The notes beneath the pieces are model-generated. The model did no database searches. It saw only the letters and a list, made by a program, of their open reading frames with translations, and was not told the origin of the DNA. Below, one piece after another: positions 44,703 to 56,436 of a stretch of DNA of 64,000 nucleotides; within the stretch, counting starts at the first letter, position 1, and each line of letters begins with the position of its first letter. Source of the stretch: Holothuria scabra (Eukaryota; Echinodermata; Holothuroidea; Aspidochirotida; Holothuriidae). A program made the translations under genes and the position numbers. The stretch is taken from NCBI GenBank assembly GCA_037179385.1, contig CM074195.1, forward strand, positions 28,538,222-28,602,221, written 5' to 3'.

Positions 44703-44999
44703 AGGCCCAGTTCTCTCACCCCAAACAGTACCAATTCTCCTAACCTTCTTACTGAAGCCCCTCCCACTATTGTCTGAAATTCATCCTCATCCAGACAAAA
44801 TCTCAGTTTATTGCTTCAGGGTGAGTATAGAAATACTCAATTTATACCATCAAAACACTCTCAGTACCGTTCATGCTGTGTAATATAAGCTTTGGCACTC
44901 TGCATTGTTTGAATTAGCTGTCAATCAAAGAGCTGAGCCAATTGAGAATTTCGGTACCCGGGTTCCAAAATTGTAGTTTGGGGTGAGAGGTTTGGCCCT
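44703..44999 (+). mobile_element. TTAA MITE-1, reference full-length copy
   Basis: The 297-bp element starts aggcccagttctctcacccc after TTAA (44699-44702) and ends 'ggtgagaggtttggccct' before TTAT. The outer 30-40 bases of each end are inverted copies of each other. The interior has 'cccctcccactattgtctga', 'catcctcatccagac' and 'attgcttcagggtgagtatag'. The last block matches a 5' splice donor and is conserved across copies. A second copy in the opposite orientation begins 13 bases later. Confidence 0.85.
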
Positions 45000-45011
45000 T
45001 TATAGACAGTC

Positions 45012-45318
45012 AGCTCTTACCCAAAACCACGATATATTTTTACAGTCCACAGAAATTCTCAATTGGCACAACACTTTGATTGACAGCAAGTTCTTCAAAA
45101 AATGCAGAGTACTGTAGCTTATGTTGCTCAGCATTTGCATTGTACTCTTCTGAATATTTTGATCGCACAATGGGGTCTCCTGTATGCTAACCCTTAATTA
45201 AGCAATAACTTGACATCGTGTCTGGATGAGGATGAGGTTTAGACAGTTGTGGGAGGGACTTAAGTAAGTAGATTAGGATAATTTGAACTGTTTGGGGTGA
45301 GAGGATAATGCCAGAAGG
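45012..45318 (-). mobile_element. MITE-1, diverged reverse copy
   Basis: Matches the minus-orientation copies: 'aattctcaattggcaca', 'tgattgacagcaagttc', 'atgcagagtactgtagct', 'gtctggatgaggatgagg', 'gacagttgtgggagg' and 'gaactgtttggggtgagagg'. The ends are eroded and no TTAA pair is clear. It lies tail-to-tail with 44703-44999. Confidence 0.72.
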
Positions 45319-45319
45319 G

Positions 45320-46730
45320 TTATTTGCATGAAAGTTGCCCAATCTCCTCTTATTCATGATAAAGGATATTAAGGTTTGTTCAAGGTCACCCATAGAGTAT
45401 TTTCACTATCTTACTTTTGTCCAAGCTCCATGTTCTGGCTTTTATTTGATACTATACTGTTACCTTACAGTTAATTCACCTTCGCTGGATTTGCTCCTCT
45501 GTTGAATGTTATCTCAAACCGTTTCTTTTTTAGTGCCTTTACTCATTAGTGCACATGGAAACGCAGCTGTGAGTTACTGATACTCGTAGAAATCTAATAT
45601 AGGAACGAGCTCCACTTCAAATTCTGCAAATTGCTACAATACCTAACATTTCTGGTCCCATTTACACAGGCCAGTGAGCATATGTGATGTGGAGGAACTG
45701 ACTGGTAAAATATGTTGTCCACGAAACCCTGCAAGCATCTTTAATAGTTTTCCATCTGCCCGGGCATTTTTTTAATATTGAACTTTGATGGGAAAGTGCA
45801 TTACTGAAATGAAGGGACTGGTGTAAGATGCAGCGAACATTCAATGAAGATTATTATTGTGTGCAGAGTTATTTTTAGTGCCCTTTTTTCGCTCTCTCAG
45901 ATATCGTTTTCTTTTTTTTTCTTTTTTTTTTTTATTTTCTTTTGGCTTTGGTTTTGTACACGTAGGTTGAGTCTGTCTAAAACCACAAATGGTGATATAG
46001 TTTAGATTGTAATTAGCATGGCAAGCTGCATGTAAGGTAGATAATTTATTATCATATGTGCTGTCTATGTCCCTCTTAAAAAATGCAAGATCTGGACTCT
46101 CGTTTGTTACCCTCTACAAAAAGTCATTAAGAAATTGACACCTCTCTGAAACGAGTTGGAGTAAAATTTCATTATTTCACACAAATTAGTGGGTGCAAAT
46201 GCTACATTTGGTGAAAATTGACCTCTGCTTGATGTAGTTGAATTTTTCTTGTTTTCCCACATTAAGAGCTGCTTGCCACATGTGCATACTTCAGGTACTG
46301 TACTTATATATGTGTCCGGCAATTTGCAAAATGATACCACAATTTTCGTCTCGGTAAGATGAGGAATATTCATTTTTGAAGTGAAATTAACTTTTCATGT
46401 CAAGTTTTGGCTAGAATATGTTTTCAGATCCATGGCTAATGTTAGAAATAAAAATGCAAATATCCAGATGTGTTTGTCAATTTAATGAATATTTATAATT
46501 GGAGGGTGCTCATTGTTGATAAAACACACCTGGTCATGGTGTGTATTTTTCCATTTTTTTTTTTTTTCTGCTTTTTCACATACTGTAAATTGTCCTATCT
46601 CTACTTCGGCATACATGATTACTAAAATAATTGTGCTTTTGTGCATTCAAAGAAAACATTGAAGGCAAAATGCATTTACCCCAATTTGAATTAGTCTAGT
46701 AGCCTACCCTATTAAGTGAATGTGTAATAT
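45320..46730. other. AT-rich DNA with no recognised gene
   Basis: Contains T-rich tracts at 45911-45941 and 46555-46568. No supported coding or mobile feature. Confidence 0.4.
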
Positions 46731-46737
46731 GATACAT

Positions 46738-46805
46738 AGCTGAGTATGGCCAAGTGGTTCCCCTTTTGTAGCGAAAGGGTTAAGGTTGTGGATGTGCCAC
46801 TTGGT
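46738..46805 (+). mobile_element. tRNA-like SINE head remnant (weak)
   Basis: TGGCCAAGTGG (46746-46756) matches the A-box consensus exactly and the following sequence has tRNA-like spacing, but the B box is poor. No SINE body follows. Confidence 0.3.
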
Positions 46806-46964
46806 GATTTACATGTGTGTAGACCTTTGATCTTGCAGTATCTATAAGAGCAGCTCCTGAAAGGGGATAAAGAAGGTACTGTCTCCCACTGAAAGGTCAA
46901 AAAGGCAAGGTGTCAGAAAGGGGGCAAGGTGTTGAAAAAGGGGCAAGGTGTGGAAAAAGCTAAG

Positions 46965-47010
46965 CTGCAGCTCCCTCGGCTAAGACGCGTAGGCTGCAAC
47001 CTTTCTTTGT
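46965..47010 (+). repeat. CTGCAGC-type dispersed repeat relative
   Basis: Contains 'gctgcagctccctcggc' and 'tctttgttg', matching the right end of the minisatellite at 15296-15442. Confidence 0.55.
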
Positions 47011-47069
47011 TGTATATTCTCAATTACATAAATTGGTAGTTGCTTTAACAGTTGTAATTAACAAGTGCA

Positions 47070-47175
47070 ATCTAGATCGCCCCTCCACTTACCTCCTATT
47101 CACATATGTAACCCCCCCCTGACCCGCAACTTGCCCTGGTAAACCAATAGCACAGATAACGAGGGCGCCCTAGCT
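47070..47175 (+). repeat. Dispersed repeat C, copy
   Basis: 'ctccacttacctcctattca', 'catatgtaaccccccc', 'gcaacttgccctggtaaacc', 'aatagcacag' and 'gagggcgccct' make this the best reference for the family. Ends with a GGGCGCCC palindrome. Confidence 0.6.
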
Positions 47176-47189
47176 TTCCAATGAGGAAC

Positions 47190-48745
47190 TGAACTGTCAT
47201 GTTATGATGTGTATAGCTCTGCAGCTACAAATGACTGCAGATATGCAGGTAAAACTTAATTTGTTGTTCTTTCATTGAGGTGAAGTTGTAGTCGTTCTGT
47301 GAAGTATATTAAAGGGACTTATTGAGTATATCGATAACTTAAAGATTGTTTTAAAGGTTCACTATCACATGACAATGCTTGTAGTTAGCATAATAAGTTT
47401 CGTGTCACATTATAATGGGACAAGTTGAAATTTTGAATTTTGTTTTGTCCTGACTTGTAACAATTTTTAAGCTTGAAACAGGATCCAGTCACAAATTTTC
47501 GAAAACTGGATTGAACTGTTAAGTTCTCAGTCAAAAAACAGTTGTTTTTATGAAGGATATGGGGATTGTCTGTGTTTGACCATTTGCCATAATTGGTGTG
47601 CGAAAAATTTTAACAGGTTTGGAAAAATCTGTTGAACCAACACAATGAGCTACTTAAAAGTATGTTTGCAACTTAGTACACTTCTACTTACCTCCCCTTT
47701 TACTTGCCCATCTACCGTAGAATGATCATTCGTAGTAACATTCTCTACTTTGGTGGCGCTAAAGTATCTCCAACAAACTTCCCTTACTCGCCCATGTTTC
47801 ATCACTAGTAGAATGGTTGTAAATTTAGTTTCGTTTCTTTGGACTTTTTCCCTCTAGTTTTGGCCTCTCAAAGCTGTTCTTCACCTCTTAAGAATGAGAG
47901 ATTAGGTCTGTACAATAAGAAAGACAACTAAGAGGGGTGAGCTGAAGGAGAGTAAGGAAGCAGTCAGTGAAGGGAATGCTAAACTATTTTTTAAAGGGTT
48001 TGAATCATCAGAGATCCATGGTTTAAATTTTTTTCAAACAACACGTAGCAAATGTTTTATTGTGTAGTATACATTGATAACAGCATGTTTTGGCTCTATT
48101 TCTTGTATTTTCCTTTCATTATTGTTATTATTAGAAGATAGTAACAAAACTTCATTGCAAATATGTTCCAAGGTTAAACTCATTTTGGGGCTGTTGCCAT
48201 AGTACATCCTGGAGTTAAGTGCATCAGCTTTAGCATATACATGTACGTGTGTGGGTCGATAAAATAAAAAGATGCTGGTATGTGCACAGTATGTGTGTCT
48301 TTTTTTTGTTAAAATAGTTTTTCTTGCTATTCCAAGGGACCGATGAGAAGGGATGGAATGACTCATTCACACAAGCTACTCCTTCCTTTTTTACAACTTT
48401 TGGTGTGAATGTTTTGTTAAAATCTTTCACTATTTGTGGATTACAGTGGAAATTGTCTGAAAAACAGTATACAAGACCAAAAGAGAAGTGTCATTCTAGA
48501 TGTTTTCTTGTTTTTAGTTTGGCTTTTTGTATCGGCGGATTTTACCTTTCGTCTAACAGGTCAATCTATCATTATATATATATGTATATGTTTTCAAAAT
48601 TGAAAGCAAAAGTGGAGTTTGAACAGAGTTGCCCTTTTGCTCTGTTGGGGTGCCCACCTTGGAACCCTTTGTATTGCAGTTGCCTTGCAGTTGCCTTAGG
48701 TTGCCTGTCCTGCTTAGCGGTAAAAAGTAGACGTGGATCCAAACA
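47190..48745. other. AT-rich DNA with no recognised gene
   Basis: A further repeat-C-like piece lies at 47685-47765. The 203-codon frame at 48324-48935 begins here but ends in antisense SINE sequence and is not accepted as a gene. Confidence 0.4.
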
Positions 48746-48751
48746 TAACAA

Positions 48752-49060
48752 AAATAATAATAATAATAATCAGGCCTTGGAGGGCAGTTGTTTTACGACG
48801 CTAAGCAACCACGAATGTGGGAGAAGCTGTTGGCTTATGAATTACAACTTCACGTCGGGTGCATGCAACCAACTCAGCAATTTGGATCAAATTTGGTATT
48901 TTTTGAAAGGCCAGTTCAGATGGGGAAAACCGTAGATTGCTCTTGGATGAAAAACCCACCTTACTTGACCCGGCCAGGAATTGAACTCCAGACCTCCCGG
49001 TTGGTAGGCTTCATCGCTTCAAATGCCACCCCTTTTATCTACTCAGCATAGCACTGGATA
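48752..49060 (-). mobile_element. SINE-B, full copy with (ATT)n tail
   Basis: On the minus strand a tRNA-like head (GGAGTTCAATTCCTGGCCGG as B box region, near 48980) is followed by 'tttttcatccaagagcaatc', a roughly 150-bp body, and 'gccctccaaggcctg'. It ends in (ATT)n (48752-48770). Head, body and short tandem tail are the standard SINE layout. The relative at 36065-36185 is head-only. The plus-strand translation of the body has a fortuitous cysteine pattern (see findings). Confidence 0.65.
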
Positions 49061-49460
49061 AAAGCAAATGGGTGAGGATTTAAATCCCATATTTAATTCT
49101 CCCAGATATATCTTAGAGAATGTTATTATTAATAGCGGATTTGAATCCCCACATGTCTGTAGACTTTGTGCTAATCTTCATGTATTGTTATGATTGATGT
49201 GGGTGAAAGGGGATGGGCTGAGGCCAGGCACCTGGGATCAAAGCCTGCTGTTGTAGAAGAATATCTTACAACCAAAAGTTTAAAAACATCCTACCTTGCC
49301 CTTTCAGACCTGAATATGTGATGGAGGGCGCCCTTTACAAGATAGTTTGAGCTTTGTTTTTACTCTCTCTCTCGTGTGGATTTTCTCCTTTGCTGTGGTA
49401 TTAGTATACCAGGATCTTTTTATCAGGTGGATGGATTACAGATAGGTAGGAGGTAACCTT

Positions 49461-49477
49461 GGGGGGGGGGGGGGGGG
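49461..49477 (+). repeat. Poly-G tract
   Basis: Seventeen consecutive G residues. Confidence 0.95.
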
Positions 49478-49690
49478 AGATGGTAGATTCCCAAGTGAGG
49501 GAGTTTATGGGAGAAATGGTTAAAGATACCTTCAGTTTTTCATGATCACAAATGACTCACCAATATTCTCATGTAATCATGATGATCAAAGGTGACGAGG
49601 GTGAGATGTTTGGTAAACTTATATTATGAAAGAAACAAGTGGCTGTGAATTAATAAATTATTATGTTGATTGCCTCTTCACAAATTTCAG

Positions 49691-49766
49691 CAGAGATGAA
49701 TTAAAAGCTCTTAAAAAAAAGCAGGATGTGTTGATTTTCTTTCCAGTATCTGGTGAGCACTTTTAT
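49691..49766 (+). CDS. Candidate internal coding exon, unknown protein
   Basis: A 3' splice site (gcctcttcacaaatttcag, ending 49690, with a second CAG three bases on) and a GTAAGT donor (49767) enclose 76 bases. They are open as RDELKALKKKQDVLIFFPVS then GEHFY, entering with one base of a codon and leaving in phase 0. An ATG at 49626 is in the same frame, so it could also be read as a first exon. An alternative donor GTGAGC lies at 49753. The family is not recognised. Confidence 0.4.
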
Positions 49767-49869
49767 GTAAGTAAACTCCGAGTGAGCATATTGATTGATA
49801 AACAATCTAGCAAAATTTTTATCTCAATACAATCAACATGTATTGAGATATTGACACACTAGCCAGTGA

Positions 49870-51280
49870 ATGAATTTCTTTTAGAGAAAAAGAACATGCC
49901 TTGATCAGTAGTCAATGTCTTTGAAATTTTGAGAGCATGTTCTTCGAGTTGGGGGCAGAAGAAATTGAATTTTTTCATATTAAAAAAGTGATGACTGCTA
50001 AGTGTTGCTAAGTTATTTTGGCAAGTTTTAGCATAAAACTCTTCAGTTGTCAAGGAAGCTTTAAGAAAGCTGTCATTTCTTTGCACATAACACTTTTGTT
50101 GCCTTTTGACCGAGAATGTTTACGTTTTGCAGTGAAACTTTCAGATGTTAGAGGCTTGGTTTCACACCTCTGCTAAATCAAGCATAAAGTAACTGTGGTA
50201 TAATCTTACCTGGTCTGACCATAAATAAAGGCTCTGCAAGCAGATATTTGCTCATTAATAATCTTGAGAGGAATAAGGGTATTTACAATTTATCAAGTTA
50301 GTACACAAAATGTGTCCAGGAGGCATGATCAAAGGTCTCTATGTTGTGATGAAAAAAGTACCCCTCTAAAGTTTATTGAAATGTGTTTGAAGATCTGTAA
50401 CATAATGCATGGGTGCTGTTTTTACCCATGTGTTATTCATGGCAACAATGCAACCACTCAAGATAACGGCAGAGAAATAAGCTCTCACTCCTTCAGAAGT
50501 TGTGAAATACCAAAATATTTGAAAGAGACTGAAAATAGCATTTGGGAGAGTGATTTGAAAGAAATAGTGTGAAATACAGAAGGAAAACAGCTATCATTGG
50601 ACTAATGGATTTATTAGAAGATGTCACTGATCTGCATCTAGCTGGTTAATTATTTTAACTTTACGAAGTTTCAGTATGGTGCACAATGATTATTTGCATC
50701 ACTTAATGACAGTATTTTTGTAAAAAACGTTATCAATGCATATTTGATCATTTTTGAGCATGAAATGCATCAGGATGTTAACAATGGATGCCTTACCTTT
50801 TAATGCAGACATTATTTGAACACCACACCACAGCAATGATCCTATTGTACTAAGGACCTGACTTTATTTACATCAAATATCATCAGCAACAACAATGTGG
50901 AAACTTTGTCTCCATAACATGCACAAAATATTGAGATTCTACAGCATTGCTGCTGTAGTTGGTTTGGTGTGATGTTGGTATGATTTTGATCATGAATAAC
51001 TAATGAGGTCAATAGTTCATGGAAAGTGCCCTTGACTCCTAGTCAATAATATTATATTACAAAATTACATTGATAGGGATCATAGGGTAATTTACATACA
51101 CCTGTAATCTGCCTGTGATAGCAAGCTGTGCTTGTGCAGTCAGCAAAATGGTTTTGATCCAACCTAAATTTCAGCTGAGGACATTCCATGAGAAAGGAAC
51201 TATATATTTTCAACTTACAGCAGACCCCAGGGAGGTGTGCTCCTCTATTCATGTAATCTACATTTTTCCTCTGGTGGTAA
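49870..51280. other. AT-rich DNA with no recognised gene
   Basis: No supported feature. The frame at 50264-50572 lacks splice sites or motifs. Confidence 0.4.
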
Positions 51281-51299
51281 GAAGCAAGATGTAGGACAA

Positions 51300-51420
51300 T
51301 GAAGGGTGTCCTGGCTCCTCATTGTGGGGAGCGAGGGTGCTCTCTCTCTCTCTCATGCGTGCCGTTAGTTTACCAGTTGTGGGTTAGTGTGGATTAGGTG
51401 AATAGGAGGGAATAGGAGAT
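51300..51420 (-). repeat. Dispersed repeat C, reverse copy with (CT)n
   Basis: The reverse complement reads 'tcctattcacctaatccaca', 'acccacaactggtaaactaa', 'cggcacgc' and then a (GA)n run and 'gcaccctcgc'. This is the family order seen at 47070 with a microsatellite (CT 51340-51353 on the plus strand) inserted. Confidence 0.6.
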
Positions 51421-51544
51421 AAGTGTTGGGAATTCATAGATTCCCAATCCAGGTAGTTTTGGAGTATGTTGGTTCCTTTTTATGGGAAAATACTGCTGTA
51501 AAACTAGAATGTGTGGTATGTGATTCCTTAAAGGGCAAGAGCAG

Positions 51545-51785
51545 TAACTCCAAATTGAAGTAGTGTTACAGTATTGACTGTCCTGTTTCATGATTGTCTG
51601 TTTAGAGTCATGTGACAATATTGTTTCCCTTCAAATGTGAAATTTACTGCTCAATTGTTTCCCCTGAATATGCAATAATGAAGCCTGAAGATATAATTGC
51701 AGATACTTTGAAAAGAAATAAGAAGAAAATTGTGATGTTTAGCTGTTGCTTCAAAATAAGTTTGGTGGACTGCTCTTGACCTTTA
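51545..51785 (+). repeat. Dispersed repeat F, copy 2
   Basis: Matches 1610-1900 and 55310-55560. Blocks are 'gactgtcctgtttcatga', 'gagtcatgtgacaatattg', 'atatgcaataatgaag' and 'tgtttagctgttgcttcaaa'. Confidence 0.55.
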
Positions 51786-52303
51786 AACTGGATAACTTGA
51801 ATGAAAGCTAAAAAAAAACCTTTTGCATAGATTATATCTAGGTATTAGTCATTCCTTTGGTGTGATATTGGTGCTTACATTAAAGCAGTCTCAGAAATTT
51901 CATCACAAAATATACAGGTATACAATTCACAAGTCTGCCATTCATCAAACGCCAAAATATGGTAAAAATTTTGCTTATTATGAAGAGATTTTGTGATTAT
52001 GGCATCTACATTTTTTTGTTCCTTTCCCAAGATTTGTTTATCATAAACATATTGAATATCCAAACACGGAAGCGTAGGGAATGGAGTTGGGTTAAGAATT
52101 GCGTCGGAGACAGCCGTGTATGCATTACAGACATTTTATTATCTAGATTAGGCAGCTTGAATTTCAGTCACAGGTATCTGCTGTTGAAACATAGTCAACT
52201 TTGACGAGATTTGACACAATTTTTTTTATTGAAAGAATGATATATTTTCAAACACATTGCAAAAAATGGTCTAATACACATAATACAATGAATTATATAC
52301 ATA

Positions 52304-52332
52304 ATGAGTATAATACAATGAATTATACTCAT
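52304..52332. repeat. AT-rich hairpin
   Basis: Perfect 10-base inverted repeat ATGAGTATAA / TTATACTCAT separated by 9 bases. It overlaps a short local duplication of 'taatacaatgaattata' (52282-52326). Confidence 0.75.
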
Positions 52333-52663
52333 CTCCAAAGTATGACAGCATTGTGCTTCGTGCTGAAATATTACAGGACAATTCAAGTATGCAGCTGCAC
52401 TTTAAGGGCGTTTCATGCATATCTGTGGTTATCGCTATTGCAAGTATTTGTCATGTTTCAGTTGACCCAATGAAATGAAGTAGTGTGAATAATGAGGTCT
52501 TCCTTGTTGTTCTTTTCCCTCGTTCCATTCATCCATTTGCTCCCAACCGCCCCCCTCCTTCCTATATTAGATGAGCACTAGATCTGCATAGTTCAGGGAA
52601 AAACAATTGGGACCTAGAGGTAAGTCAGGAATAAGGGAAAAAATGGGTCCTCTTTTTATACTC

Positions 52664-52905
52664 TTGTACCAACTGTATGGTCAAGTGATTAGAGCATCAG
52701 ACTTGCATTCGGGAGGTTGGGTGATACCTAGCCGTGTCATATGAAGACTTTCAAAATGGAACCAGCTGCCATCATTCTCGGTGCTCAGCATAAGCAATGG
52801 AGTAGGGAAAAAAGGCCAGTGAGCCACAACTGGATAAAAAGCTGTGGCCTGCTCAACTTGAACCAGTTGATTGGAAACTGGGCTTTAAAACTTTATTTGC
52901 CGTAA
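52664..52905 (+). mobile_element. SINE-A, full copy
   Basis: The head begins 'caactgtatggtcaagtgat' with exact A box TGGTCAAGTGA-type spacing and continues 'agagcatcagacttgcattc'. The body has 'gactttcaaaatggaacc', 'gctcagcataagcaatggag', 'gccacaactggataaaaagc' and 'ccagttgattggaaactggg', ending 'aaaactttatttgcc'. The B box is degraded. Confidence 0.78.
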
Positions 52906-52919
52906 CCTTTATACTCTTG

Positions 52920-54200
52920 GAAGTGTGTTCTCTGCCAAGGGTTTCTGAGTAGGTGAGGGCCGGCTTAGGTCAACTGTCAAATATGGAGAAGAGAAAAAGC
53001 TGTACCATATCATCTTTCAATGACCAATTTATTACCCCTATTTAACAAAAAGCTGTGAATTGATGTCACCACAAATTAAGAAGAAAGATTGGAACAGGGA
53101 CCATTGCCTGCAGCTGTAACAACTGTTAAGAAGAGGTACAAAACTACTAGCCAAGTAGTTTTTGGTAAATACTGTTCTTGGCATATCCAGTTATACTTCC
53201 CTAAAGACCTTTGATTGTACATTTCTCTCACATGACCCACAAGTTACGCACTTTCTTTATTGCAACTGCAGACATGAATGATTCCAAGTGGCAGGCAACA
53301 TTCGACCGTTTAAATTTAGAAATTTTCTGAGTGCTTCAGTCTTCTCAAATGATGAACCCCTCTCGGGTTCCCATCTTGCTTGTCTATGTTGCAAGTAAGC
53401 ATAAAAGTGATTTTTGGCAGAATAGCTGATTTGTGGTGAGATTCATATTACTTAAAGAGTTTCTTTCCCTTGTAAGTATTTGTTGGAAATGCTGGTTTTT
53501 TTCCTGGTCATATTTCTCTCACTGTACCCTCATTTTTTCTACCAAATTTCCAAATTGTTTCTTGCTCGAGCTGGCATAAAAATCCAGAGCAGTATCAAAT
53601 TTTATATGAAGTGGCTCTTCACTGAGAAAGGAGGCATATTCCCTTAAAATTGAGAGGAATTGTAAGGGCATGTTTTTTGTCAACTTTTATTTTGAAGCAG
53701 AAAGCAAGGAAAGCTGAGTAAATATGTACCATCGTGATGAAGTAGCAATCTGTTTTGCTCGGTAATTTTCAAAGTAGGTCCTGTTTTCCTCTTTCTTCAG
53801 AATAATTCTCAACGTTTTGTTCAGCATGTAATATAGAAGGGCCAGCTTGATTGGAAAATCAATCAGTATTTGCACTTTAATATTTCAGGTATTTTTATCT
53901 TTGTGGATCTTTTTTGGATCACATTAAATTAAATATAACTGTTCAAGATGGAAAATCCTGTGTACGTAGGCTGGTAATATCCTTTTTAGGGAAGAAGGAA
54001 AAACGTGGTAGGAATCCTACTTATAAGAAAGAAAAAAGTGTGTGTGTGTATGTGTGTGGGAGTTTTTGTGTGTGTTTTATTTCGAATTATGAATGTTTGA
54101 AGATGATATTAGATGGCATCTGTTTGTTTCAAGTTAGTTTAGTACACTTGTGGTAGGAAAGTTGTAGTTTTGTTACAAGTTCAGAATGTTAATATTCTTA
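52920..54200. other. AT-rich DNA with no recognised gene
   Basis: A short (GT)n-like stretch lies at 54040-54075. No supported gene. Confidence 0.4.
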
Positions 54201-54209
54201 TAGAAAATA

Positions 54210-54335
54210 AGGTACCCTTACCAGCATCACCTCATTACCTCCTAGTATTTTCTTCTTCCCCAATTTATGTAGTCCCCAAGAACCTGCAATAAGAAAGTGG
54301 TAAAGTAATAGGACAGAAGTAAAGGGCGCTCATGT
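54210..54335 (+). repeat. Dispersed repeat C, copy
   Basis: Shows 'cctcattacctcctagta', 'tagtccccaagaacctgcaa' and 'aaagggcgct' in the family order. Confidence 0.45.
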
Positions 54336-54733
54336 AGATGGCAGCCTTGCCTAGTTCCTCTTTTTCTTTCGCTGTCAGATGGTTTACTAGAAAAATATTG
54401 TATTTGTGTTACAAGGAAATTTCATCCTTTTAAAACCAATATTTATTGGCAAAGAGTAATAAAAAATTATAAATAAGTCAGTGTGGTAGCCTTGTTTTCA
54501 AGGAATAAGATTCCCTCAGATAGAAATTCAGTTGTTTGTTGCTCAAGAATAATTTGTTCACCCAACTTTCAACATTTTAAAATATGCAACTTCCACAACT
54601 CTTGTGCATAACATTTTGAGGATATGAAACTATTGCTGGGGTTTATTGTTGAGACTGAATGATCTGAAAATGAATAGAGCTCTTTACTTTTAAAGCTGCG
54701 TTAGAGCATTTTGAATGCAGTATTTCCCTTTGA

Positions 54734-54908
54734 AGGCCCAATTCTCTCACCCCAAACAATTCCAATTCTCTTATCCTTCTTATCTAGGTCCCTCCCACAA
54801 TTGTCTAAAAATTCATCCTCATCCAGACACAATCTCAGTTTACACATTAGGGTGTAATTTTGGTAAACCCCTACAAGAATTGTAGTTTGGAGTTAGAGGA
54901 TTGGTTCT
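54734..54908 (+). mobile_element. MITE-1, internally deleted copy
   Basis: Both ends are present: left 'aggcccaattctctcacccc' after TTGA, right 'gtttggagttagaggattgg'. The middle third, including most of the 'gcttcagggtgag' half, is missing. Length is about 175 bp compared with about 297 bp. Confidence 0.75.
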
Positions 54909-55309
54909 TGAAGTCAGTTTGGGAGTTTTGGAAAAGTGATCTTGGACTTAAAATACAAAACTTACTACAATTTATAACATTGTTCAGAGTGAACAGAGAT
55001 AAGGTTTGTATATAAGGTACTCTGAAAGTGAAAGTCGGTTCATTTTTGGGGGTTTCCTTAGAACAGGACATTTTTTTTTTCTCCTTCTTCCTGTTCATTT
55101 GATATTGACAAAAAGACTTAACCTTTGAAAACTGATACAGTTATTAATATTTTTTCTTTTTTTCTTTTTTTTGTGAACATCATTTTATGTTGAAGCATAT
55201 GAATTTGGTGAAATGTCTTGGTGTCTACACATTTTATACTATCCTGTATTGTTAACAACTCCCAAGTTTTCTGAATTTATAAAACATTTAAAGGGAAAAA
55301 GAATCAGTA

Positions 55310-55560
55310 CCTCAACTTGAATAAAGTGTAATAGACTATCCTGTTTCATGAATGGTTCCTGAGAATCACATGACAGTAATTTTCCCTCCTAAATTGGGAA
55401 AGTACAAGAGTTATTGCTTGGTTTACGTGGAAGTATGCAATACATAATTCATAAGATATCATGAAAGGTACTTGGAAGAGAAATTAAAAAAAAAGTAGTG
55501 AGATTCAGCACTTGTTTCAAAACAGGTTTAGGACAACCGTTTTGCCCTGGCCATTGATGA
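55310..55560 (+). repeat. Dispersed repeat F, copy 3
   Basis: Shares 'ctatcctgtttcatgaatgg', 'gaatcacatgacagtaattt', 'gtatgcaatac' and 'gagattcagcacttgtttca' with copies 1 and 2, in order and orientation. Confidence 0.55.
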
Positions 55561-56436
55561 TCAGATATTTTGAAAAACACTCACTCATAATGAACATGGT
55601 GTCCTGGAATACAAAGCTAACCATAATGTTTGAGTCATAGTTTTGAGTTTATAACCATTCCTTGGTTTTGTGAATGCATGCACTCTGCAACTTTTTAAAC
55701 CTGTAACATTTTGCAGACAAATGTCGGAATAACTACAGATCTCTCATTGGAATGTGCTTTTGCCAACCTTCATGTTGTCAGTTCGAAGTTAATTCAATGT
55801 CTATTTTGTATTGTTGTCTGTGTTAAGCTGTTAATGCAAATTAGTGGGTCTGTAACCTATTGCACTCCCACTTACCTCGCCTATATCTACTATTGGACAG
55901 TCTATCTACCACTGAATGACCAACCACTGGTGATGATTTCTGTTATGCTTTGTTATGTAAATTGATACTAGTTCTTCGTTTGTGACACTTTTGTGAATTT
56001 CTTCAGTTGTCCACAAGGGAGGCAAGTAGCTCATTGAATAAAGTGACCTATATCCTGCCCATGTCTTGACTTTTATCTTTTATCCTAATTGTGCCCAGTC
56101 ATGTTCCCACCGTTCCTTGGGAACTGAAAACCCGTGCTATAATGTCCACAACTTACCTTGGGAAAGAAGGAAATCATGACAAACCTTTGACATACTGAAA
56201 AATTGTCACTCTTTGAGTCTAAGTTAATTTTTTGTGTCATTTTACTGTTTCCTCAGTATCGTTCATAGTAAGATCTGTCATCAGAGAACATTTATGATTA
56301 CTGTGCACAAATAATCTGAAATTCTTCTGTTTAAGGAAAACAGAAAAGTTATCAAAACTTAAAATTACTATATTTATACAAAGATTGCTTCATTTACAAA
56401 TTAATGTGTTTTTCATTTTCTTCTTTCACTTTTCAG

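Noticed and set aside
46746..46805. A functional tRNA gene
   Set aside because: The A box is good but there is no acceptor stem pairing or proper B box; best read as a SINE head remnant.
48324..48935. 203-codon open frame, the longest in the window
   Set aside because: Its last third is antisense to a tRNA-derived SINE and includes an AAT microsatellite read as Asn repeats. There is no start context, splice site or domain across the rest.
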